DNA from: an uncultured Oscillibacter sp.
Lineage (GTDB): Bacteria > Bacillota > Clostridia > Oscillospirales > Oscillospiraceae
Direction: 5' to 3'
NCBI GenBank assembly: GCA_910583695.1
Contig: CAJTZL010000030.1
Location: 1 to 33,365 of the forward strand
Length of the DNA stretch: 33,365 nucleotides
Below the pieces are notes generated by a model. That model saw nothing but the letters and a program-made list of their open reading frames with translations. It had not been told where the DNA came from and searched no databases. Position numbers and translations under genes: made by a program. Of the stretch, positions 24,761 to 32,509 are shown piece after piece (within the stretch, counting starts at the first letter, position 1; each line of letters opens with the position of its first letter).

Positions 24761-26461
24761 TCAGTAACCCCAGGGGTTGGCCGTTTGAATCTGGGTGAAG
24801 ACCTCGGTGCCTTCCTCCACGCCGGACTTGATTTCCACGTTGTAGTTGTCGGAGATGCCGATTTCCACGGCCACGGGCCAGAAGCCCTCGGGAATCGTCT
24901 CGTCGGCCATGATGTTTTCCACCACGTTGTCCGGCCGGTCGCCCTTGACATAGACCACGGTCAGGGTTTCGCCCTCCTCGGTGGAGACGGTGCGGACGGA
25001 CTGGAGGGGCAGCACCAGGCAGTTGTCGTTTTCGCTGGCGGTGAGCTTGTAGTTGATGTAGCTGTTGACCTGGAGGGTTTCTTCCGCGTTGTCCACCGAG
25101 ATCACCATGGGATAGGTCGCCACGCCGTTGTTGATGGTGCTGGAGAGGCTGACGCTCTCTACCATGCCCATGGCCATGGTGCCCCACTGGTCCAGCTCCA
25201 CCATGGTTCCCGTCTGGACGGCGCTGACGTTCCGTTCGTCCACTGTGGCGTTGACCAGCAGGGAGGAGGTGTCGGAAATTGTGACCACCGTGGTGTTGGC
25301 GGCGATTTCGTCCCCGGGCTTCATGGTCAGGCCGATGACCTTGCCCGCGATGGAGGCCACGGCGGAGCAGTTGGCCAAGTTCTTCTCGGCGGTTTCCAGG
25401 GTCTTCCGGGCCTCGTCCAGGCTCTGCTGGGCGGAGTAGATTTCCGCCTCGCTGTCCTCGCCGTCCACCCGGACCAGAACCTGCCCGGCTGTGACCTGGA
25501 GGAAGTCCACCAGGGAGCTGGAGAGGACGGTGCCGTTGACGGTGGATTTCAGGTCGCCGGTGCGGTAGTACTCCAGCTTCCCGGGCTCATAGGGGTAGAT
25601 GGTCTCGCCCTCGGCGGTGGTCACGGTGGCGGAGGCCGCCATCTCGGCGGTGAGGGCCCCCTCGTTCTCCACCAGAATGTCGGCGGAGAAGAGTTTGGTG
25701 CCCTCCGGCGTGATGCGGCTGACCATGTGGACCGCCTCCACCGTGCCGGGGAGGGAGCTCATCAGGGCGGGGATGGACACGTCCATGCTCTGGCCCTGGG
25801 AAATCATGCCCTCGTAGGCGTAGCTGTAGTACTGGGTGAGCCGCAGGCGGGTGTCGTCCGCCAGCACCGCCAGCTTCTGCTCCTTGCTGATGGTGTCCCC
25901 GGGATTCAGGTCCACCACCTCCATCAGCTTGCCGGAGTAGCCCGCCGCCAGATTGAGGCCCGCCACGTCCTTCAACAGGGCGTTCAGCTGCTTCTCCCGG
26001 CCCAGCACGTCCTGCCGGGCCTTGTCCACGGCGGAGCGGGCGGCGTCGGAGTCGATGACGAAGAGGGGAGTCCCCGGCTCCACCGTGTCGCCCTCGCTGA
26101 CGAAGACCTCCGACACGGTTCCCGTGGTGGCGATGGTGATGGTTTCGCTGTCCTTGGCCTTGGTCAGCCCGCTGCCCTCCACCGTGGAGGTGATGGAGTT
26201 GTACTGCACCACGTCCGTGAGAACTTCGGTCTCCTCCCCGCCTTTTTTGGCGGACAGGAACTTCCAGACCCCCAGGCCGACGGCGGTGAGGATCAGGAGG
26301 GTGAGGAACCACCGGACGATTTTTCGCCGCTTCTTCCGGGGCATCCCCTTCCACTTCTTCCAAAGGGAGGTCTTTTCCGCTTCCGGCGCGGGAGGCGGAG
26401 CCGCCTCGGGGGCCGCCTGAACGGTCCCGGTCTGCTGTTCGCGATCCATGACTTCTGACAT
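24761..26461 (-). CDS. HlyD/MacA-type efflux adaptor (membrane fusion protein)
   Basis: A 566-residue adaptor with a basic, proline-rich cytoplasmic N-terminus, one membrane helix (about 50-68), a first lipoyl/barrel segment (GTVSEVFVSEGDTVEPGTPL), helices, a second biotinyl-lipoyl half (AGKVIGLTMKPGDEIAANT), and a C-terminal beta domain. It is longer than typical MacA (about 370), having what looks like duplicated hairpin and barrel parts. In a Gram-positive cell it would stand on the outer face of the membrane next to the MacB permease. AAGGAG precedes the ATG. It is the first gene of a four-gene operon. Confidence 0.9.
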   Translation of the reverse strand: MSEVMDREQQTGTVQAAPEAAPPPAPEAEKTSLWKKWKGMPRKKRRKIVRWFLTLLILTAVGLGVWKFLSAKKGGEETEVLTDVVQYNSITSTVEGSGLTKAKDSETITIATTGTVSEVFVSEGDTVEPGTPLFVIDSDAARSAVDKARQDVLGREKQLNALLKDVAGLNLAAGYSGKLMEVVDLNPGDTISKEQKLAVLADDTRLRLTQYYSYAYEGMISQGQSMDVSIPALMSSLPGTVEAVHMVSRITPEGTKLFSADILVENEGALTAEMAASATVTTAEGETIYPYEPGKLEYYRTGDLKSTVNGTVLSSSLVDFLQVTAGQVLVRVDGEDSEAEIYSAQQSLDEARKTLETAEKNLANCSAVASIAGKVIGLTMKPGDEIAANTTVVTISDTSSLLVNATVDERNVSAVQTGTMVELDQWGTMAMGMVESVSLSSTINNGVATYPMVISVDNAEETLQVNSYINYKLTASENDNCLVLPLQSVRTVSTEEGETLTVVYVKGDRPDNVVENIMADETIPEGFWPVAVEIGISDNYNVEIKSGVEEGTEVFTQIQTANPWGY

Positions 26462-26567
26462 AGGCTTTCTCCTTCATGGTTGGATGAATTTCCTGAAACG
26501 GCGGAAACCGCCGTCGTGATGACCCAGGGACAGGATAACAGGGCACGGCATCATAACTGTATCATTG

Positions 26568-26638
26568 ATACTAGAACAGTTCGCCGGGGAAAACAACAAC
26601 AAAACGGTTACAGATTTCTTAAGATTTTCGTAAGATCC
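26568..26638 (-). promoter_or_regulatory. Promoter and response-regulator-like repeats of the efflux operon
   Basis: On the minus strand a weak promoter, TTGTTT (26596-26591), 17 bp, TAGTAT (26573-26568), is preceded by direct repeats. On the plus strand these read TTACAGATT (26608), TTAAGATTT (26619) and GTAAGATCC (26630), each 11 bp apart. Such spacing is typical for OmpR/PhoB-class response regulators. The palindrome GTATCATTGATAC (26559-26571) overlaps the -10. All of this lies in the 327-bp gene-free stretch 26462-26788, which also holds the TRAP terminator. Confidence 0.55.
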
Positions 26639-26750
26639 GGGTTTGGGCCCTTTACAGGTTAGACGGGAGAGGGGCTGGAAAGGTTTCGGAAAATCCTGTA
26701 CAAAAATATGGGGGCGGAGGAGAGAATTTTCGTCAAAGAGCCGTTCCAGG

Positions 26751-26781
26751 CAAAAACCGCCCCGAAGCGGGGCGGTTTTTG
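26751..26781 (-). terminator. Terminator of the TRAP operon
   Basis: Perfect 14-bp stem (26751-26764 with 26768-26781), 3-nt loop, with five A/T pairs at its base giving T runs on both strands. It lies 8 bp past the stop of the TRAP permease gene. Confidence 0.85.
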
Positions 26782-26788
26782 CGAAAGG

Positions 26789-28828
26789 TCAGGCGCCGGC
26801 CGCGTCCTTCTTCGCCATGGTCTTCTGGTAGAACAGCAAAACTGCCAGGGCGGCGAAGCCCACCACATCCGTGAGGTCGCCGGGAATCATCATGGCAAGG
26901 CCCGCGACAATCAAGGCCAGCCGCATCCACTTGGGTATGGGCCGGAAGAGGAAGCCGTTCAGCGCTGCGGCCACGCCGAAGATACCCAGCAGCGCGCTGA
27001 CGACGATCTGCGCCACCTGGAATACGCTGGTCACGTCCACGAAGAGCATGGCCGGGCTGTAGGCGAAGATATAGGGGACGATAAAGGCGGCGATGGCCAG
27101 CTTTGTGGCGTTGATGCCGGTTTTCATGGGGTCGGATTTGGCAATGGCGCTGCCGGCGTAGGCCGCCAGGGCCACGGGGGGTGTGATGTCCGCCACGATG
27201 CCGAAGTAGAACACGAAGAAGTGGGCGGGAATCTTGTCGATGCCCAGCTGAATCAGGATGGGGGCGCAGGTGGAGGCCATGATGCAGTAGTTGGCCGTGG
27301 TGGGCACGCCCATGCCCAGGACAATGCAGCACAGCATGGTCAAAAACAGGGCGATGAACATGGCCAGGGCCTCGTTGGGGACCATCCGGCTGATGTTGAT
27401 GACCCCGTTGATGAGCTTGGAGGCAAGGCCCGTCACGGTGATGCACCCGGCCACCATGCCCGCCATGGAGCAGGCCACGGCCACGGTGATGCAGCTGCGG
27501 CCGCCGGCCTCCAGGGAGTTGACGACCATGGCGGCGGTGTCCTTCACAAAGTGAACCGTGCCGCCCTCGTCATGCTGGGCCCGGCTGTCCGCGAAGATAT
27601 GGGGCAGGCTCACCACAATGGCCAGCAGGATGGCGATGGAGGCGGAGAACTGGAGGGTCCGGGTGTTGGTGGAGACCATCCATACCAGGACCACCAGGGG
27701 AAGGAGCAGGTAGATGCTGCGGATTAAAATGCCGAACTTGGGCAGCTGGTCCCGGGGCACGCCCTTCAGGTTCAGGCGGCGGGCCTCCAGATGGACCGCC
27801 AGGAAGATGCCGGTGAAGTACAGCAGGGCGGGGAGGATGGCCTTTACCGCCACGTTGGCGTAGGTGGTGTCCATGTACTCCGCCATGAGGAAGGCTGCCG
27901 CGCCCATGATGGGGGGCATGATCTGCCCGCCGGTGGAGGCCGCCGCCTCCACGGCTCCGGCGAACTCGCCCTGATAGCCGGTGCGCTTCATCATGGGGAT
28001 GGTGACGGAGCCGGTGGTGACGGTGTTTCCAACCGACGAGCCGGACACCATGCCGCAGAGGGCGGAGGAGATGACCGCCACCTTGGCGGGGCCGCCGGAG
28101 GTGCTGCCCGCCAGGGAGTTGGCCAGATCAATGAAGAAATTGGAGATGCCCGTCCGCTCCAGGAAGGCGCCGAAGATGATGAACACGGCGATGAACTTGG
28201 CGCAGACCTGAACGGGCGTTGCCATAACGCCGGAGGTGCCGTAAAAGAGGGTGTAAATCACCCGGGCCAGATTCTGGCCGCTGGCGAAGGTGTAAATCAG
28301 CAGCGTGCCCACCACGCATAAAATGGGCAGGCCCACGCAGCGGCGGCAGAGCTCCGCCAGAACCAGGATCGCCGCCACGCCGATGGCCAGATAGAACCAT
28401 GCGTTTGGAATGGCGCTCTCGCTGGCGGGGTTGATCTTGGCCGCGCTGGTGATGACCATGACCAGGGAGTTGTAGTTGAGGCAGTAATAGAAGAAGGACC
28501 CGGCTCCCAGCAGCATCAGCACAATGTCGTACCAGGGCATGGAGTTGGGCTTCACATGGTCCTTCCGGGCGGGATAGGTCAGGTATCCCATAATGGTGAT
28601 CAGCCCCAGGAAGGAGGTCAGCCGGATGGGCAGGTCCCAGGTGCAGCGCAGGGTCATCCAGATGCAGTACAGGGAGAACAGGGCCATGACCACGCCCACA
28701 ACCAGCTTGGGCGTTCCCTCCCAGATGCGGGTGGCGGATTCCCGGTCATACTTCCGCATGACCTCGTCCATGTCCGCCGCCGTGCCGATTTCCACGTCGG
28801 GAAGGTGCTTCTTGTCTTTCTCGCTCAT
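26789..28828 (-). CDS. TRAP transporter fused permease (DctQM type, TAXI class)
   Basis: A 679-residue polytopic protein joining the small (DctQ-like, about 40-180) and large (DctM-like, about 185-640) TRAP subunits, as usual for TAXI systems. Seen: GAFLERTGISNFFIDLANSL, SGSSVGNTVTTGSVTIPMMK (conserved substrate-path signature), GGQIMPPIMGAAAFLMAEY and GMGVPTTANYCIMASTCAP. It imports small acids, using an ion gradient, with the TAXI binding protein encoded upstream. AAAAGGAG precedes the ATG. Substrate unknown; C4-dicarboxylates or related acids are possible, and the distant malate genes do not prove it. Confidence 0.95.
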   Translation of the reverse strand: MSEKDKKHLPDVEIGTAADMDEVMRKYDRESATRIWEGTPKLVVGVVMALFSLYCIWMTLRCTWDLPIRLTSFLGLITIMGYLTYPARKDHVKPNSMPWYDIVLMLLGAGSFFYYCLNYNSLVMVITSAAKINPASESAIPNAWFYLAIGVAAILVLAELCRRCVGLPILCVVGTLLIYTFASGQNLARVIYTLFYGTSGVMATPVQVCAKFIAVFIIFGAFLERTGISNFFIDLANSLAGSTSGGPAKVAVISSALCGMVSGSSVGNTVTTGSVTIPMMKRTGYQGEFAGAVEAAASTGGQIMPPIMGAAAFLMAEYMDTTYANVAVKAILPALLYFTGIFLAVHLEARRLNLKGVPRDQLPKFGILIRSIYLLLPLVVLVWMVSTNTRTLQFSASIAILLAIVVSLPHIFADSRAQHDEGGTVHFVKDTAAMVVNSLEAGGRSCITVAVACSMAGMVAGCITVTGLASKLINGVINISRMVPNEALAMFIALFLTMLCCIVLGMGVPTTANYCIMASTCAPILIQLGIDKIPAHFFVFYFGIVADITPPVALAAYAGSAIAKSDPMKTGINATKLAIAAFIVPYIFAYSPAMLFVDVTSVFQVAQIVVSALLGIFGVAAALNGFLFRPIPKWMRLALIVAGLAMMIPGDLTDVVGFAALAVLLFYQKTMAKKDAAGA

Positions 28829-28926
28829 AGAATCGTACTCCTTTTAAAATAAACACAGGGGATATTGCGAAGGGGAACGGGTCCTTGCCGTATTGAAGGG
28901 GCGGCGGGAGAGCTGCCCTTTCAATG

Positions 28927-28957
28927 CGGCAAGGGCCGCTTGACGCGGCCCTTGCCG
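28927..28957 (-). promoter_or_regulatory. Intercistronic hairpin between TAXI and permease genes
   Basis: Perfect 13-bp stem (28927-28939 with 28945-28957), 5-nt loop, no T tract on the minus strand. It may protect the binding-protein mRNA 3' end or partly reduce readthrough, giving more binding protein than permease, as in many solute-binding operons. Confidence 0.6.
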
Positions 28958-28978
28958 GGGATGGCTCGGGTTGGGGAA

Positions 28979-30058
28979 TCAGTAAGTCCCGGCGGGGATG
29001 GTGTAGGCACTGTAGTAGGGGGAGGACTCCAGCAGGGCGCTGGTGTGCTCCTCGTCCAGGCTGACCAGATACACGGGGCCGCTGGTAGCCAGGTCCACGA
29101 TGGCGGTGGTGGGCGCGCCGGCAACCACGAAGGCCGCGTCGATTTTCTTGTCCTTCAGGCTGTCCGCGCTGTCGCCGAAGCCCTGGTACACCGGGCTGAT
29201 GCCGCTGTCGGGGTCGATGTCATAGGCGCCCAGCACGTCCACGGCGTTGAACCACACGCCGGAACCGCGGTCGCCGATGGAGACGGATTTCCCGGCCAGA
29301 TCGGCCACGGACTTGATGTCGGGGTTGGTGGTGACGATCTGGACCTGCTCCATGTAGAGGGCGGCCACCACGGAGAAGTTCTCCACCTTGGTGTCGAAGA
29401 GGCGCTCGCCGTTGTAGGCGTAGCTCATGACGTCGGACTGAACGAAGCCCAGCTGGATGTCCCCGGCGGACAGGTCCTCGATGTTGGCCTTGGAGCCGCC
29501 GGAGGTCACGGCGGTGACGGAGACGCCGGTGTTGTTGGAGACATAGCTGGACAGGACGCCGCCGAAGGCGTAGTAGGTGCCGGACTCGCCGCCGGTGCCG
29601 AAGGTCAGGGACTTGGAATCGCCGGAGCCCGCGCCGTCCTTCACGGAAGCAACTTCCTTGCCCTTCTCGGCGAAGTACTTGGCCGCGCCGGGGTGATAGG
29701 GCACGGAGGTGACGGAGGAGGCGAAGTCCAGGTCCAGCTCGCCGCCCTTGGCGTGCTGCTCGGTGATGGTGGGAATGTTTTCAAAGATGGCGGAGGTCAG
29801 GGCGTAGATGTCCTCCTCGGGAATGTCGTCCCGGGCGATGACCACGGCGCCCACGGCCACGGTGTTGGTGTCCTCGGCCACGGCGGAGGCGCCGGAATCG
29901 CCGGAGCTTCCGGAGTCGGCGGGGGCGGAGGTGTCGGCGGGGGCGGAGTTTCCGCCGCCTACGCCGCCTATGCTGCCGTCGGTCTTATCGCCGCCGCAGG
30001 CGGAGAGGAGCATGGCCAGCATGAGGACGGCCATCAGCAGAGAGAATTTCTTTTTCAT
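28979..30058 (-). CDS. TAXI-family TRAP solute-binding lipoprotein, apparently circularly permuted
   Basis: A 359-residue lipoprotein (signal with LSAC lipobox, Cys21) that should capture the substrate for the TRAP permease encoded downstream. The parts are in swapped order. After a Gly/Ser/Asp linker, residues about 64-133 (TVAVGAVVIARDDIPEEDIY ... YHPGAAKYFAEKG) match the C-terminal end of ordinary TAXI proteins. Residues about 148-359 (KSLTFGTGGESGTYYAFGG ... YTIPAGTY) match their N-terminal and middle parts. The protein stops exactly where the usual chain would continue into TVAV. Nothing of the fold seems missing. The ATG at 30058 follows AGAGGAAG and a good promoter. Confidence 0.92.
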   Translation of the reverse strand: MKKKFSLLMAVLMLAMLLSACGGDKTDGSIGGVGGGNSAPADTSAPADSGSSGDSGASAVAEDTNTVAVGAVVIARDDIPEEDIYALTSAIFENIPTITEQHAKGGELDLDFASSVTSVPYHPGAAKYFAEKGKEVASVKDGAGSGDSKSLTFGTGGESGTYYAFGGVLSSYVSNNTGVSVTAVTSGGSKANIEDLSAGDIQLGFVQSDVMSYAYNGERLFDTKVENFSVVAALYMEQVQIVTTNPDIKSVADLAGKSVSIGDRGSGVWFNAVDVLGAYDIDPDSGISPVYQGFGDSADSLKDKKIDAAFVVAGAPTTAIVDLATSGPVYLVSLDEEHTSALLESSPYYSAYTIPAGTY

Positions 30059-30125
30059 CGTTCTTCCTCTTTTCGGGATATTGGATTTTGCGAGGGTTGA
30101 AACCAACTCTTGCAAGTATGCACAT

Positions 30126-30154
30126 ATCATACCATAAAATGCCCGTTGTTACAA
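30126..30154 (-). promoter_or_regulatory. Predicted promoter of the TRAP-TAXI operon
   Basis: Minus strand: TTGTAA (30154-30149), 17-bp spacer, TATGAT (30131-30126). The leader contains CTTGCAAG (30109-30116), which recurs elsewhere in the window. Confidence 0.75.
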
Positions 30155-30303
30155 GGGCGCATTTTCATATAGTAAATAATTTTTGCAAGTTACCATGAAT
30201 GTACTTGCATTTGAAGGCGCTTTTGTGAAACTTTGCAGATGGACTCCGAAGACGGGCAGGGAATTTGTACAAGAGAAAAGCGCCCCTAAAAAGGGATTTT
30301 GTG

Positions 30304-30337
30304 CAAAAAACCGGGCCGCCCCATACGGGCGGCCCGG
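30304..30337 (-). terminator. Terminator of the CBS-domain gene
   Basis: Minus-strand hairpin with a perfect 11-bp GC-rich stem (30311-30321 with 30327-30337) followed by six T residues (30310-30305), 9 bp past the stop codon. Confidence 0.9.
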
Positions 30338-30346
30338 GCCGGAGGC

Positions 30347-30781
30347 TTATACGATCTTTCGGAGGGCCGGAGGGGCCCCCTTTTCCTCTGCCAGACAGCG
30401 GATGATGTCCTGGCGGGTGACGATGCCGATGAAGCTGTTCAAATCGTCCACCACAGGAACGAAGTTGTGACGAACGATGGTGTCCAGCAGCTCGGCCACG
30501 GAGGCGGTGATGCGGACGGAGGGGTTTTCCCGGAGAATATCCCGGACGTGGAGCCGCTCCAGCTCCTTTAAGGAGCAGGGGCAGGGGGTTCCCTCGTCGG
30601 GCAGGAGCCGCCAGAGGAAGTCTCCCTCGCTGACGGTGCCTACATACTGGCCCTTGCGGTTGATGACGGGGACGGCGCTGCGCCCGTGGTGCCGGAGCTT
30701 TTCCAGACCCTGGCGCATGGTGTTGTCGTCGTACAGATAGGCGACGCGGTGCTTCGGCGTCAGAAGGTAAGCAATGTTCAC
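30347..30781 (-). CDS. Two-CBS-domain protein
   Basis: A 144-residue protein made of two CBS domains only (about 5-60 and 78-135; GRSAVPVINRKGQYVGTVSEGDFLW and HNFVPVVDDLNSFIGIVTRQDI). Such pairs bind adenine nucleotides and act as regulatory sensors, often for a partner enzyme or transporter. The start is GTG with a weak TGAGGC site. The first ATG-type alternative would remove the first strand. A GC-rich palindrome (30805-30824) lies in its leader. No partner is evident; it appears monocistronic. Confidence 0.88.
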   Translation of the reverse strand: MNIAYLLTPKHRVAYLYDDNTMRQGLEKLRHHGRSAVPVINRKGQYVGTVSEGDFLWRLLPDEGTPCPCSLKELERLHVRDILRENPSVRITASVAELLDTIVRHNFVPVVDDLNSFIGIVTRQDIIRCLAEEKGAPPALRKIV

Positions 30782-31212
30782 AATGATGCCTCATTTCTGC
30801 TGGGCAGGCGGGACCGCCCGCCTGGGTCGTGGTGGGGTCAGGTGCATATCTATAATATACAGGAAGGGCCTGGATAAATGGTGAACAGTTTATGAAATCT
30901 GCCCAGAAATTCAGGCGGAGCCGGAAGCTCTTGAGGCGCAAGGGATTGACGGAAGGTTCCCGCGGAAGATCAGGGGAGGGTGCGTGGGGGGGGGGAAAAT
31001 ACGGAACAGGGCCAGCCGGAAAGCTGGCCCTGTTCCGTATTGTTTGGAAGATTGGATGAAAAGAAGTTTTGTCTCTTGCAAGTATTAAGATACAGGAGAG
31101 TTGTTAAGGAAACCAGCGTCAATTGTTACAAAAGTCTTAAATCTTATGTCAACCAAATTTGCGGAACGCGGCCGGGCAAATTGAGAGAGTGCTCCGGTTC
31201 GGGGAGCCTTCC
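30782..31212. other. Gene-free stretch between the CBS gene and tadA
   Basis: It holds the 20-bp palindrome at 30805-30824 in the CBS-gene leader, an AT-rich element around 30847-30862 that may include its -10, a run of ten G (30986-30995), the strong tadA terminator (30996-31041), and an AT-richer part (31042-31170) with CTCTTGCAAGTAT at 31073-31085. I see no convincing gene. Confidence 0.6.
30996..31041 (-). terminator. Terminator downstream of tadA
   Basis: Perfect 19-bp stem (30998-31016 with 31023-31041) and 6-nt loop. On the minus strand it ends in TTTT and then a C run. It is about 170 bp past the tadA stop. Confidence 0.8.
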
Positions 31213-31674
31213 TTATAAAACTTCTCCCCCGCCGCCCCGCAGGCCGGCGAAGAAGCGGGAAAGGACCTCCTGGCACTCCGCCTCCAGCACGCCGCCCACC
31301 AGGGCCGGGGGATGGGGGAAATTTTCCATAAAGAGGTTGGTCACTCCGCCGCAGGCGCCGAAGGCCCGGTCCCGGGCCCCGAACCAGACCCGGGCAATCC
31401 GGGCATTGAGAATGGCCCCGGCGCACATGGGGCAGGGCTCCAGGGTGACGTAGAGCTCGCAGTCCTCCAGCCGCCAGGAGTGCAGGGCCTCGTTGGCCTG
31501 GGCGATGGCCTCCATCTCGGCGTGGGAGGCGGCGGCGCGTGTTTCTTCCCGCCGGTTTCGCCCCCGGCCCACCACCACGCCCTCCCGCACGATGACGCAG
31601 CCAACGGGGACCTCCCCGGCGGCGGCGGCCTCCCGGGCCAGGGCCAGGGCCTGTCTCATGAATATTTCCTGCAT
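31213..31674 (-). CDS. tadA: tRNA-specific adenosine deaminase TadA
   Basis: Zinc deaminase that makes inosine at the wobble base of tRNA-Arg(ACG). The 153-residue product has the catalytic SHAEMEAI (H51, E53) and zinc motif PCPMCAGAI (C81, C84), plus the TadA-type loop ARDRAFGACGGVTNLF. The ATG at 31674 was chosen because AGGAGG lies 7 bp upstream; an upstream in-frame extension has no family likeness. It is divergent from the yaaL-bofA pair. In Bacillus tadA (yaaJ), yaaL and bofA also lie in one neighbourhood. Confidence 0.95.
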   Translation of the reverse strand: MQEIFMRQALALAREAAAAGEVPVGCVIVREGVVVGRGRNRREETRAAASHAEMEAIAQANEALHSWRLEDCELYVTLEPCPMCAGAILNARIARVWFGARDRAFGACGGVTNLFMENFPHPPALVGGVLEAECQEVLSRFFAGLRGGGGEVL

Positions 31675-31756
31675 GAAAAACCTCCTGTATGAAAGCTGGC
31701 ATATTTGTCCAGAATTGCCATATCCTATAAACGTATTATACAGGAGGAATTGCGCT

Positions 31757-32020
31757 ATGAAAACCACTTTTTTCAAAAAAGGCCGGCCGGACCCGGAGCT
31801 GGCGGTTCTGCGGGCGGAACTCCGGAGCGCCCAGGGGGATTTGTCCTTGGCCTACCGCCGCTTTGACCAGGCGGTGGACCCGGAGCTGGTGGAGTCCTGC
31901 ATCTATCAGATCAAGGCGGAGAAGGCCCGATGCAACTACCTCATCCGGGCCATCAAGGAGCGGAGCCCGGAGAGCATCCCCGCCCTGGCCCGGCTGGAGG
32001 GCGACGCGGTATGGACCTGA
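31757..32020 (+). CDS. YaaL-like DUF2508 protein
   Basis: An 87-residue, charged, helical protein. The segment VDPELVESCIYQIKAEKARCNYLIRAIKER matches the DUF2508/YaaL plan of two helices with aromatic and Arg/Lys ends, shown here over about residues 40-69. Function is unknown. AGGAGG precedes the ATG by 9 bp. Its last 10 bases overlap the start of bofA, the same gene pair order as yaaL-bofA in Bacillus, which supports both identifications. Confidence 0.8.
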   Translation: MKTTFFKKGRPDPELAVLRAELRSAQGDLSLAYRRFDQAVDPELVESCIYQIKAEKARCNYLIRAIKERSPESIPALARLEGDAVWT

Positions 32021-32274
32021 ATCAGAAGATCATTGCCGCCCTGCTGGCGGGGTTCTTCCTCATTGCCCTGCTGCGGGTGTTCAGCGCCCCGCTGAAGCTG
32101 GCGGTGAAACTGCTGGCGAATACGCTCCTGGGCTTCCTGGCCCTCTGGGCGGTGAACGCCACTGCCGCCGTGACGGGCATTGCCCTGGGGGTCAACGTCT
32201 GGAACGCCCTGGTGATCGGAGTCCTGGGGCTTCCGGGCTTTGTGCTGCTGCTGCTGGTCCAGTGGGTGCTGTAG
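32011..32274 (+). CDS. bofA: BofA-family pro-sigma-K processing regulator
   Basis: An 87-residue membrane protein with two to three hydrophobic segments (about 6-24, 30-52 and 65-87) and the BofA plan: a PLKLAVKLLANTLLGFLALWAVN core followed by a GVNVWNALVIGVLGLPGF C-terminal part. In Bacillus BofA inhibits the SpoIVFB protease that activates sigma-K in the mother cell. Whether the same checkpoint operates here is not shown. It is translationally coupled to the upstream gene by a 10-bp overlap and is followed by a terminator. Confidence 0.85.
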   Translation: MDLNQKIIAALLAGFFLIALLRVFSAPLKLAVKLLANTLLGFLALWAVNATAAVTGIALGVNVWNALVIGVLGLPGFVLLLLVQWVL

Positions 32275-32286
32275 GGGGGTACATAG

Positions 32287-32316
32287 GAGCCGGTCCCTTG
32301 GGGCCGGTTCTTTTTT
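32287..32316 (+). terminator. Terminator of the yaaL-bofA operon
   Basis: Hairpin GAGCCGGTCCC / GGGCCGGTTC with G-U pairs, followed by six T residues (32311-32316), 13 bp after the bofA stop. Confidence 0.88.
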
Positions 32317-32411
32317 ACCTCCGGAATTTAAAATAGAACTTTAGTATTTGAGAGTATAAAAGAGAAAACATGAGAAATCAATAGAATATACGGCGCAAAT
32401 TGAAAACTGGG

Positions 32412-32440
32412 TTGACATGGGAGGAAAGCTATGGTATAAA
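32412..32440 (+). promoter_or_regulatory. rplM-rpsI promoter
   Basis: TTGACA (32412-32417), 17-bp spacer, TATAAA (32435-32440). It is the most consensus-like promoter in the window, suiting a ribosomal protein operon. Confidence 0.88.
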
Positions 32441-32505
32441 TGACCTTGCTCCGCAAGGAGTTCTTACTTTGTTCAACCAAATGGAAACTATATTGATGGA
32501 GGAAC
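32441..32505 (+). promoter_or_regulatory. Candidate L13 ribosomal-protein leader
   Basis: The leader before rplM begins with CCTTGC-TCC-GCAAGG (32444-32458), continues with an unpaired pyrimidine-rich part and a CCA-AA-TGG element, and ends in the ribosome site. A structured L13 leader is known in Firmicutes for autoregulation. Assignment here rests on position and the hairpin. The expected transcript start (about 32447) would clip the stem, so it is tentative. Confidence 0.42.
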
Positions 32506-32509
32506 GACC

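Noticed and set aside
24725..26458. 577-codon plus-strand frame opposite the adaptor gene
   Set aside because: Antisense shadow without ribosome site or recognised domain.
28865..30100. 411-codon plus-strand frame opposite the TAXI gene
   Set aside because: Antisense shadow with Gly/Val/His low complexity.
30986..30995. Run of ten G as a phase-variation tract
   Set aside because: It lies beyond a terminator between genes and is in no reading frame or promoter I can identify.
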